From the NCBI GenBank assembly GCA_019059635.1, contig JAGVRJ010000005.1:1860001-1924000 (forward strand): DNA of 64,000 bases, given 5' to 3'. This stretch comes from Proales similis (taxonomy: Eukaryota > Rotifera > Eurotatoria > Ploima > Proalidae). The notes under the pieces were generated by a model, which was not told the origin of the DNA, ran no database searches, and saw nothing but the letters and a program-made list of their open reading frames with translations. Made by a program: the position numbers and the translations under genes. Numbering within the stretch: position 1 is the first letter of the stretch; every line of letters starts with the position of its first letter. This document shows, piece after piece, positions 10,288-21,052 of the stretch.

Positions 10288-11659
10288 TCTAAAATGTCTC
10301 GTCGAGCTCCGCAATTAAGTGTGCGCTTTTGGCTAAATTACTCTCAATTTATAGACCTGATCATAAACAAACAAGCACTCTTGTGTGTCCAGCAAATTAC
10401 GTCAATGTAGTTTATCAAATGCCTAGATGAACTAAGGACCAAATGGTTTAAGCTTGAAAATTGCTCAACTTTTCAATTCTCGAATGAGCTGCTATTGCCT
10501 ATGAGACTGATCATTCGAAGATTGTCACGAACGAATGGTGAAGCGTAAGCAAAACTAAGGAAGAATAAATAGAAATGAGACAAAAGTGGGAAAATGTTGA
10601 GATTGGCATAGTGAATGATTAAGCATCTTTGAATCAAAGTTTAAGTATTGACCTGTTGGCTGGTTGTAATCCAATATGGTCAAGTGTGCCGCAGTTTAAT
10701 CCGCGAGGCAAATCACAAGCACACGAGAATCAAAAGAGTGGGAGTGTGATCCTACACGCGCAGGCGCTTCTTTTCTTTTCTTCTTTTCTTCTTCTTTTCC
10801 TAATCATCTGCGAGTTAATCATTGTATTTTAGTCTTCGGGATTAGGGCTAAATGTGAATCCATCTCAAATTGTGCAATGGCTCAAACCCAAGTGATCGGT
10901 TAGGAGGAATCTTTTTCGCCACGAGCTCCAAACTGCCTATATCCAATTCAACTCAATATGATCACATTTCCAGCATGTATCATTTGACTGATCTCTCAAG
11001 CCACAATTAAAGCAAATCCATTCAAGCAAGTGCTTGATTAGATCAGTTTCTCTTTTATTTTCCTCGTTGCTCGATTTCCTAAGTCTTAGCCTGGGCCAGT
11101 TTCAAAAAATTTCTGCGCCAATATTTCCAAGTTATCCAAGTGCCAAGCGTTTGTGGCGAAGCTTTTTTGTATCAAAAGCCGAATTGTGAATAGCTCAGCT
11201 CCGAGCTGCTTCCTCGCTTTTCCCTGCCTTATCAACGGACAGCAAATCCAGTATTGTGCGGTCAGTTGTCTGGTTTCGGCCGATTAATGTCGATCGAGCA
11301 ACCCAATGAGTAAACGCTCAAAGAATTGAATAAATTCTGCCCGGGCAGTTAAAACAATAAGTTAATCCCATAGACGATCTAGAGTGAGTCCAACTCAAAT
11401 AAAGACACAAGTCCTAAGAAAGCCCATGTTGTTTGTTCAATGATAATCAGTGCAAATAAGGGCCGAACTCATTTCAAGGGTAGATTGTCGTATTTGCTTT
11501 GATACCTGCTCTATTCTGTGGTTGGACGCAGTACATTCAAAGCAAATGTTTACCCTAAGCACCGCTTTAAATCGCTCAGTCTACTCCGCCGGTCCAACTG
11601 TTCTTAATAAAGCAACAGAACGTGTCGACTGAAAACTGTATCCGTGCACGGCTTTCAAA
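10288..11659. other. Shared divergent upstream region of the two GH18 genes
   Basis: About 1.37 kb between the start codons of the head-to-head chitinase and chitinase-like genes. A TATA box serves the minus gene at 10347-10353. No equally clear TATA was found close to the plus gene. A TTTTC-rich pyrimidine block lies near 10770-10800. No coding exon recognised. Confidence 0.5.
10347..10353 (-). promoter_or_regulatory. TATA box candidate of the minus-strand chitinase
   Basis: TATAAAT on the minus strand, 60 bases ahead of the chitinase start codon, which leaves room for a 30-base 5' UTR. Confidence 0.5.
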
Positions 11660-14600
11660 ATGGCCCGCGAGCTTGTACAACTGTTTTCTATGGCACTGCT
11701 TTTGTCGGCAGTTAACGCAGCCCAAGTTCTAGGTAGTGCGCTTGAGGCTGCCTTCTCAAAAATGATTTAAACTAAATAAGAACAAATCGTGACACTAGAA
11801 TTAGACAACAGCTATTGCCGCGATCTAAGGGACTGTCAAGTCTACTTTCCATGCTCGTATTTCATAACGGGCTCAGTTCAAGCGTCTCTAATTCAACAGT
11901 GTCCGCCCGATTTTGTGTTTGATGAAAGCACCCAAAATTGTGAGCAGCCAATGACTAAAGAGGATTTCGAGTGCTTATTGAACAGCCGTCGCCCGATCAG
12001 CAGCGTAGTAAGAAATGACTTGGACAAGAGGAAAGCGCGCAAACATTCGAAATACGCCGACAAAGAGCTAAGAGAAAAAGAAAAGCCAAGTTATAACACA
12101 TTTTCGATTGAAAGCAAGTTTGTCGACTCACCGCCCAAAACAAGATCCAGCAACGAGCACAAACGTCACTCGGCTCTGAGGCAAGCGGAGACAAGCGAGT
12201 TAAGCGAAAATGAAAATCGCGGAAATAATGGCGCGCACATGAGGATGTGCGTTGTGACCAATTGGTCGCAATTTCGTCCAGGCAAAGGCCGATTCATGTT
12301 CGAATACATAAACATTCACCTTTGCAATCATATAATCTTTGCGTCTGTGATCATTGAAGAGCCTGAAGAGTCTTATGACGAGTTCGTTCTAAAATCTGTG
12401 CAGCACAATGATTTCGGTGAGTTTGAGTTCAAAGCCAAATTGCAAACTCAATTGAGCCTTCACTGAGCTATTTCAGATTTGTTCGATACTTTGACTATGC
12501 TCAAAGGACGTAAGAAAGGCCTCAAGACGATATTGAGAATCACCGACCAGGGCGGTCGGCTCTATTCGAAACTGTCGAGGAAAGAAGAGAGCCGAAGAAA
12601 CTTCATCGAGAACGTTCTCGAGTAAACTCCAGCACAAAAATTTGAGAAATTAACTTGAAAATTTAAATCTTATCAAGTTTCTTGGACGAGAACAATTTCG
12701 ATGGCGTTGAACTCGACTGGAAGTGGCCATGCGGAGTTGAGGGAAGCCCTCATGACAAGGAAAATCTCGTCTCGCTGCTGAAGGATTTTAGAACGCAAAT
12801 GGGCCGCGAATTTATTCTAGGAATGACGATCTCACCATTGACCACCAGAATACAAAAGTCCTATCACCTGGTCGAGATTAATCGGTAGATTTCTAACGCT
12901 TTGTTCGAGCTGTCGTTTAAAGCTCTTAGCTCTTGCACTCAAGACTGGTGGACTTTGTGGAAATCGAAGCATACGACTACTACGGCCCGTGGGACAAGAG
13001 AACCGGAATAAACGCTCCGCTGAAAAAAATGGAACATCAAATTCTAAACGAGGCATTCATGAACATAGTAAGTAAATGTGTTGTCTTTTTTGGAGAGCTT
13101 TATGCTTAGCAGACTAGGATGGGAGTGTGACATTTCTTAAAGCTCTTGGTCTCGCCACCGACAAGATGGTACTCGGCCTGGCCGCCTACGGCCGAAATTT
13201 TATTCTCAAGGACTCAAATCTAAACGGCTTAAATGCTCCGACCATTGGCAGTGGTTTCAGTGGAACATACACAAAAATAAACGGTCTCGTCTCTTACTAC
13301 GAGGTATTTCCGTTTCATCAGGCTCATGATGGCGACAAATTTTTCACATAAAAATCAGATTTGTGACTTGCAGAAACGAGGGAAATGGACGGAAAAATGG
13401 GAAACGGCTGCAATGGCTCCTTATATTTACAACAAAGATGATGAATGGATCTCATTTGAGAACGAAGAAAGTCTGAAAAAAAAGGTAAACGAAAAATGAA
13501 TCTTCGACTAATCATCAGAGATAATTGAACCGAGTCGTCAAGAGCGAATTTGTTAAAGAAAACTCGATGGCAGGTGTTTCAGTCAACTCCATTGACATGG
13601 ACGACTTTCAAGGCTCATTTTGTGGAAATGGTCCGTACCCATTTTTACGCTTCGCTCTGACTCCATTCATCAGCGATTCAAAACTGAACGAGGTCTTGTC
13701 ATCAGAAAAGCCTCTTGAGCCAGAGAAATCTCAAGTCAAGTCGAGAATCCTGAAAACGAAGCGTAAGAAACAACATAAAAAGACCCAGAAAGTTGAGGAG
13801 AATAAAGAAGAAAAGCAAAACGATGATCCCAAATTGAAGCGGAAAAAGCCAAGCAGATTAGTGAGACCAGAATTAAGTGAAAAACAAAGCTCATCGGCAC
13901 CAACTCCATCGTTTTATTTGATCACACCGCCGGCAAATGAGCGAAACAAACAAATCATCGAAGAGTACAAAAAGAAATTGTTGGAGAAAAAGAAAGATCT
14001 TTTAGAGCAGACGGGTTTCAAGCATTCCGAACCGCTTATGAAACAAACAGGGATGGTCCAAGCTCTAGTCACTCAGCCTTCAGTAGTAAAAGTAACTCCA
14101 TTCCATATAACTCCGGGAGTGGACGCACAGAAAACGCCTACAATTAACTGGCAGCAAGAGCTGATCAGCAGAGCGAACCAAGAAAAGGAGCGGGCCAAGG
14201 AACAGCTCAAACTTCAACAGGAAATAGAACAGCAACGAATTATGCAACAGCAGGAGTTAGAAAAGCAGCGTATTGAGCATGAAAACCTGTTAAAAGAGCA
14301 AAAGCGTCTTGAACAGGAGTTGAAACAGCGCGAGTGGCAAATTCAACAACAAAGGCATCAACTTGCAGAGCAGCAGGTCCTAAATCTTCAATATCAACAA
14401 AAGCAGCAAAATCAGCTGGCTCAGCAGCAAGCGATCTCTTCATCTTATGTTCCTCAACCTGTCGTACCAGTGCAGCCGGCAGCGATTACCCATGCGCCAG
14501 TTTATGTTCCTGCTCCAGTGGTCAATCCTGCACCAAGTGTTTGGTCCATACCGAATAGCCCTGTGGCTGCGCCGCAAATAAGCAAATGTGCGGGAAAGCG

Positions 14601-15168
14601 AGAAGGAATTTACAGAGATGAATATTCGTGCAGCAGTTTTTACGTTTGTGAAACAGACGCTCGAATTCATACGTTCAAGTGTCCGCCAGGCAAGTCAAGA
14701 TTGTCCAATTTAAATGTTAGCTAACGCTCTTTAAATCATTAAATTGTAGGACTTATGTTTAACATGATCGATTGTACATGTGACTGGCCCCGTGTCGAAT
14801 CGCCATGCACCATTCCGCTTATCAACTCTTTTTGCAAAGAGACCGGCGCTCCGCCACCTAAGCAACCGCCGCCAAGCAGCGTTAATCAGCCTTCATTGAA
14901 CAACTATTGGCAGCAAGCTCAAGTGCCAGCATGGAGTGTACCGTTCTCTTGCATGAACAAGGAAAGAGGGCTTCATCGAGACCCGCAAGACTGCTCAAAA
15001 TTCTACTATTGTCAGATGCTGACAGGCACCGAAATCGGATTTAATGTAATCAAACACGATTTCAAATGCCCAAGTGGCCTTCATTTTAACCTCGCCACTT
15101 GTCAATGCGACTGGCCAAGTCAAAACGGATGCAATCAAAACGCATACGCAACATTTTGTCGAGTTTAA
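11660..15168 (+). CDS. Chitinase-like protein (GH18, catalytic Glu replaced by Lys) with three CBM14 domains
   Basis: Predicted 1015 residues, exons 11660-11732, 11781-12416, 12477-12621, 12678-12884, 12944-13067, 13118-13303, 13374-13484, 13543-14689 and 14750-15168. Signal peptide, CBM14 (YCRDLRDCQVYFPC...), linker, GH18 barrel from MRMCVVTNWSQF, then about 250 residues rich in Lys, Glu and Gln that should form a coiled coil, then two CBM14 domains (CAGKREGIYRDEYSC..., CMNKERGLHRDPQDC...). The active-site motif DGxDxDWE reads DGVELDWK here, so the proton donor is lost and the middle Asp is Glu. The GGWN strand is also altered (RITDQGG). LGLAAYGRNF and SIDMDDFQGSFCG are kept, so the fold is probably retained as a chitin-binding lectin. 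The intron after exon 8 starts GC (G|GCAAGT). Paralogue of the divergent neighbour. Confidence 0.92.
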
Positions 15169-15808
15169 ATCTTAATTTCTTAATTTTTTTTCAATTTTAA
15201 ATTTTCTTTTCAAGCCTTTTTTTGCAACTCAAATAGAATAGATTCGATTTATGTGACTTGGAGTCGTTCAAACATTTCTCATTTTTACTTCACAGTGGAT
15301 TTTATTAGGTGATGTCATCGAAATTGAAAAAGGGTTACATTTAATCAGGCAAAACGATGAAAATAAATCACTAAAGCTGAAGCTCCATATCAAACTATGT
15401 ATTTACAGTGCCTGCAAGAAGTATTTTAATTTTTAGACTTATATATTTTTATTTATGCGTGTTTGGGGCTTTTTTCCTGCTAAAACACCTATTCCCCATC
15501 AAAAAGCCGTCCTGTCGTGTCGTGCCTCTGAAATGATCTGCATTCATACGACCCTTAACCAAGCGTATGGAACTAAAACTCGATCAAGAGAGATGAATAG
15601 AATTCTTTTATTCATTTCAAAGGGTTAGTTGCATGAACAAATTGAGAAACGAGGGGACGAGTGTATTGACCAAAGTTTTTTCTTGTTTATTTCATAATTA
15701 AAAACAGAATTTAATTACGATATGCTGGATTTTTAGGCGCTTGAGCCTGCTTTTTGCGTAATGACCGGTAAGATAAGGGTTTTTTCTTTTGAAATGCCAT
15801 CCCGCATA
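15169..15808. other. Convergent intergenic stretch
   Basis: 3' flank of the chitinase-like gene (AATAAA near 15362) and of the ankyrin gene. AT-rich with T runs. No gene seen. Confidence 0.5.
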
Positions 15809-18800
15809 CTACTTGGCGTCCTTTGATGAACTTTGAATCGAAACAGTTAGTCGTGCTAGTAAAAAAAAAAATGGCCGAAAGCAAAGTGAATTGTGCCTAC
15901 CGTGATAATATTGGTTGTAGATATCATTAGGAAGCAGTGGCTTATAAGCTTGTTTAAGCTGACTACTCTGAAGTGCAAGCCTCTCTTGTCTAGATCGACT
16001 CAACTCGTGATCCACACTACGTGGTGTGTCTTCACTACAACATAAGCTCACTTAATATGCTCAAGTGCAAACCACATCAAAGCTACTTACTTTGACTTGA
16101 CCATTCGTTTTTGATCACTTTTAAGAACATTATCAGCCGATTGCCAGTTCGCCATGGCCAGATTTTTTCCTTTGACCTTTTGATTGCGCATTAGCTCAGA
16201 GCTCTGGTTTAAGATTGCTTTTAGAAGGCAAAGTTACGTTTGGCCGTTTCGTTTGCTGCTTCTTTGTCTCTTCCGATAGTTGAACAGCCAACGACTCCAG
16301 CAGCTTTTCGAGTTCTTTCAAACTCTTGCAGTGCGTTTCAATGTCAATGTTGTAATATTTGAGCAGCATGTCGTTTAAATCCGAGTTGATTACAATCTAA
16401 TTGAACGCTTGATATTGACCCATTCCAGATCATCTCAAAAGTCTAATTACGTTTCGATTGTTGATTCGACTGCGGCGAATGTCGTACAAACAATTTAAGA
16501 TGAAACGCTGCCTTTCAAAAGCACTAAAGAAACGCCGATGAGTTGAATCGCCGTTCTGCAGCTGATCTTGTTTGAACACAAGTTTGACTTTATTGTCGTC
16601 TATTTCGTATCTTGTATTCAATTTCGCGTTTATCCTTTCTGTGTTTCGTTTCTCTGTCGCCGGTTTGGGATGAAATTCTGCGAAAAAATTCAATTCGTTT
16701 AGAAAAACTAAGAATTTTGAGTCCTAAACTTAAACGAGAACAAACCGCTTTGATTCCGATTCAAATCTTCTGAGCTCGAATCTCGATCTCTGGTATTTGC
16801 TTTGAAATTAAAGGTTAACCTTGATTGCTTTATCTGAATAGGGACCAAAGTGGCTGCTCACCTTTATTAGTGCCGTTCAATTTTTTCGCGCCCGCACTGG
16901 GTTTGGGCTCATGAATCGTATTTTCAGGCTTCTTGTTCTCATTCTTTTTCGGTCGGTCGATTAGCGTTTTTTCCGATTTGGCTCGATTCAATCTGTTCGG
17001 CTGTTCGCTATTTTGACTTGAATCCAAGCCTCCTTGGTTCTTTTTTCTTTTGGACGTTTCGATTTTCTTGTTCTCGCTTTTATAGATCGGCTTCACATTG
17101 TTGCTCTTGAGGTTGATGGATTTGGCAGGTCGATCGCGAGTACGGCCAGGCTCGGCCGGCAGTGACTCAATCGACTCTTCAGACGAGCCTTTGGTCAATA
17201 ATTTTACTTTAGTTGAGCATATCTCAGTCTGTGCACTCATGTCTTTAAAAGTGCGATTCTCGTCGAGCTGCTGCTCTTTCTTGGGCCTCGCCTCTCCGAT
17301 CACTGTCGGTGATTTATTCAACTGCTTTCTATTTGCGTCTATTGTGCTTTCGTCCAGTTGAACGTTCTTGTAATTTGTATTCTTGTCGATCAAATTGCTT
17401 CCACTGTCACCTCCTTTTGACTTGAGAAATTTGGCGCAATCATTTGCGTTCTTGAGCTTGGCCACATCGTAAGGTGTGAGGTAAGAATTCTGTTACAAAA
17501 TGGAAAACAAAACTTGGCTCTAAAATGGCTCAAGGTGGCTATCGATATGATTAATTGGACTTGCCGTAGATGTCTTCATCAGGCAGTTGACTTCCATTCC
17601 GTTGGCCACAAGCTTTTTGCACAACTTCAAGTCATTGTCTCCGGCCGCCAGATGCAAGAGAGTGCGGCCATCATAAAGATTAAACGACTTGAGCGCTTTG
17701 CTGTCCTTGATTGCGTCGAGCAAATAGTAAACACAATCTACAACAATAGTTTTATGTGAGCATTAAAATCTGGCCGATGAAACTAGCGAATCAAACCACT
17801 TGCCTATTTGCTTGTTGTAATAAGCCTCAAGAACTGGATGATCGCCCCGTCTATTTCTCAGCCAGATGGAGTTGTTTTCTTTGCACAAGACTTTCAGGCA
17901 GTTGAGTTGGCCTTTTGCAGCGGCGCAGTGGAAAACCCTTTTGAGAGATGGAGTTGAGTTTGAGCGAACTGGTGATGCCTGATTGGCGATTATTACGATC
18001 GGCCTTTTGTGTCTTGGACGTGAAGGTTTGCATTGTATTTGATGAGAAGCTCGCAAGCCTCTGTTTGACCCAGTGTGGCAGCGTAGAATATCGGCGTGCA
18101 ATTGTTGTTGTCCATAATGTCTACTGAGCATTTACAAACGTCGATTAAAGCTCTTATGCAATCGAGATGACCTCGGCTGGCTGAGCAGTGCAGCGCTAAA
18201 TGTTCATTCATTTTTTTATTTCCTTCTATTTAACTGACAATTGGTTGAACAAGTATACCTGACAGGCCATCACGTTCATGCATGTTCGGATTGGCTCCTG
18301 CATTAAAGAGCTCAAGCAACGCCAGTGAGCTTCCTTGAATTATTGTGGAAGACACCGCAAATTGAATCTGCTTCTGAAGGAGGTAATGATGAGTCGACTT
18401 ACCGCTGCTAGCTGCCCACATAAGAGCGTTTCGCTGATCGTTGTCTTCCACGTCTATTTTGACTTTGTGTTCGATCAGCTTCTTGAGGATGGCCAGTGCT
18501 AAAAGCGGTAACCACAAGCTAGCTTCAGTTTTGTCCGGATAAGACGAATTAAAAGCTCACATTTAGCCGAGTTCCTATTGATCGTGTCGTCCCAGGTGTC
18601 GAGTTGTCCGCACACTTGAGCTGCATAGTGAATTGGATAAGCACCGTGTATGTCGGCTGTTTCGGCGTCGGCATTCGATTTAAGCAACAGTTCTAGTATG
18701 TCTTGATGACCGCACACAACTGCCCAATGAACGCATGAATGCATTTCGCCGTCAACAATGTTCAAGTTGGCGCCGTGTTTGATCAAGTATTCGACTATTG

Positions 18801-19119
18801 AAATGTTGCCGGCGATGATGGCCAAGTGCAAGCAAGTGTATCCATCTTTATCCTGATGATTGACGTTCGTCTTTGCTTTGACGAGCTGATCAATGCACGA
18901 CTTGTCGATGTTCTCGGCACAGTAGAACAGCGCAGTTCGATTTGTTGAATCGACCGCATCGATCGGAGCCTAGGAAAACATTTGTTGATTTCGGCTGTTT
19001 ATCGTCGAGAGACTGATTACTTGAGAGCTACTTACGCCTTTCGCAATCAAAACCTTTACCTCCTCCGCATTTTTATTTTGACATGCATGCATGAGAGGAG
19101 TGATCTCAAGCGTGGTCAT
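15809..19119 (-). CDS. Multi-ankyrin-repeat protein with charged, unrecognised C-terminal half
   Basis: Predicted 825 residues, 13 exons: 19119-19036, 18969-18561, 18498-18403, 18333-18259, 18222-17997, 17937-17804, 17737-17565, 17489-16862, 16677-16451, 16396-16238, 16176-16091, 16034-15901 and 15855-15809. About residues 1-430 are ankyrin repeats (for example DGYTCLHLAIIAGN, GAYPIHYAAQVCG, NALMWAASSG, CTPIFYAATLGQ, GRTLLHLAAGDND). The last repeat reads LTPYDVAKLKNANDCAKFL. The remainder is Lys/Asn/Ser-rich with short helical stretches and no domain I know. The repeat array recalls inversin-type scaffolds, but I cannot assign an orthologue. Introns after exons 6 and 7 begin with GC (GCAAGT). 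Exon 5 has a tandem acceptor. Probably a cytoplasmic protein-protein scaffold (inference). Confidence 0.86.
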
Positions 19120-21052
19120 GTTCGCTTATCTAAATCGAAACGAAAACGATCTTCAACTCTTCTCTCCTTCGAGATCGATTCGACCATGAACGACGAGAAT
19201 AGAAAAAGTTTGACTGGCAAAAGGCGGCGCAAATCAAAAATCAATAAGAGAAGAAACTACTTGAGTGAGTCTTTATGTCATGCTAAGTGATGAAAAAAGT
19301 AGGCAGCAAAGTGCAAGCTAAGCGTTTGGGCAATTTTTGCTTCATATGACAACCAACGTTCACATCCGCATTTTGACTAATCACCATAGCTACATGCTGA
19401 GAAACGCTCCATCAAAAATTGCTAGTAAAATAAAAATTTTCCATTCTAATTTTTCTCTCCCTCTCTCTCTCTTTCTACCTCTCTGTCGATTTATTAGAAG
19501 GCCCTTGAAATAAAAGAGACCGCATTGGTGCTTGGTAAATTATGAAAGCGTCTAACTAGGAAGCATTCCGTATTTTCACAGTTACTTTCTACCGTCTTCA
19601 ATGAACCTGGTCGACCTATTTTCGCATTTCTACTGATAATCTTTTAAGATTTGCAGACACATGGAATTTATGCAAACACAAATCACATAAAGAGCATGAT
19701 CAAAATTCCGAGAAATTCATGCACATGGAAGAAGATGACAAAATAATGAAATAGAGGCAGGATAGAGAGAATGATCGATCTCTTAGGCACGACGCAAAGG
19801 GAAAGTGCGAGAGAGGGTGGACTAAAAAAGGTTAGGTTGCCAGAGCAACATAAATAAACTTCCTTGTATGCATTCTGGCACCCTTCACAAAAGCAAAATG
19901 AATTTGCTCGCATGGAAATTATTTGACGAGCAGAGGAGGGCTTAGGATGCTTGTCGCTATCAACAGGAAGTAGCTATACTAGGCGACGTAGGAAAATAAG
20001 CGATATACTGCCGGTTGCTGAGTTGGGCCGGATTTGGCTGTGGGTCTTGGCTCCTTGGTTCCTTGCTAAATTCTTATTTAAATAATTAATTGGACGCCAA
20101 GTTAGTCCTGATCGTAGAATACCTGTGGGCAAGCGTGTTCGTTCTTTCGAAAAGAAATCGTGCCGGATTTAACTGTCGAATTTCATGATGCATGAAAAGC
20201 TGACGCGCTCTGTCTAGGCTTTTATCGATCGTTTGAATTGACTCGAGCAAAATAACTGAAGCCAACTCAATAACTGTTCGCCTTTTAGAGCCGCTGGCTT
20301 TTTGTAGCTATACGTAACGTGCCTTTTTATTTTTTTTTTATAAAGTGAGAATAAAAGCAGCTCTATTTGAACAGGCAACCCTATTTATTTTGCGAACGTG
20401 GGAAGAAGTTGTGTTTACGTTGCCCAGCACCATCATCATCGCCGTAAACATCATCCTCATAGTGCAAAGATTTTCACAATCAATATGTATAGAGCTGAAA
20501 TATATCTGAAATTCAAGCAAATACGATCGATCGCTTATGAATTCTGGCATATGCTCAATTTAATTTCTTGCTCTCTTGCTGAATTTAAACAGATTTCACG
20601 CCCGCCTGATTTGAGCTAATTGAATTAATCAGCGACACGATGCAAGCAAGCACATGGCTATTCTTTTACCCGTTTTCTCTCTCTCTGTTTTAGCGAGCAT
20701 TTGTTTGCACTAATAAGGCCAATAGTCGAGCCCTCCTCTAATTGCTTTTACGAATTAAAATAGTGAAATAAAGATAAGGCTAATAGACAGCTGATGAATG
20801 AGGAGGAGTAGAGGAAACCAGAGGCGAATAGACAACGGCTGAATGAAATACCAGAAACGAATGAGCAAAGTCGACCGAATCTGTGAATAAATTTTAAAAT
20901 ACTGTAATTAGGCCAGAGCTGATAAGTGAATGTGCTCTGCTCCTCTTTGGTTGCCTCTTGAGTGTCAGCCTGTAGTTAATTGCTGACGAATCTAGAATAA
21001 ACGTAAAATTGAAGCAAAATAAAAGAGCAGATTATACAGTTCAAGGAAGCAA
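19120..21052. other. Gene-poor divergent upstream region (ankyrin gene / Kirre gene)
   Basis: About 1.9 kb. Contains a TC run near 19455-19485 and several purine-rich patches. Short open frames at 18982-19290, 19683-19913 and 20338-20619 show no family motif or splice logic. Likely holds both promoters. Confidence 0.45.

Noticed and set aside
10629-10832. 67-codon frame between the chitinases
   Set aside because: No ATG context and a T-rich hydrophobic end from pyrimidine repeats.
18982-19290. 102-codon plus-strand frame
   Set aside because: Antisense to the first ankyrin exons and Lys/Arg-rich by codon mirror.
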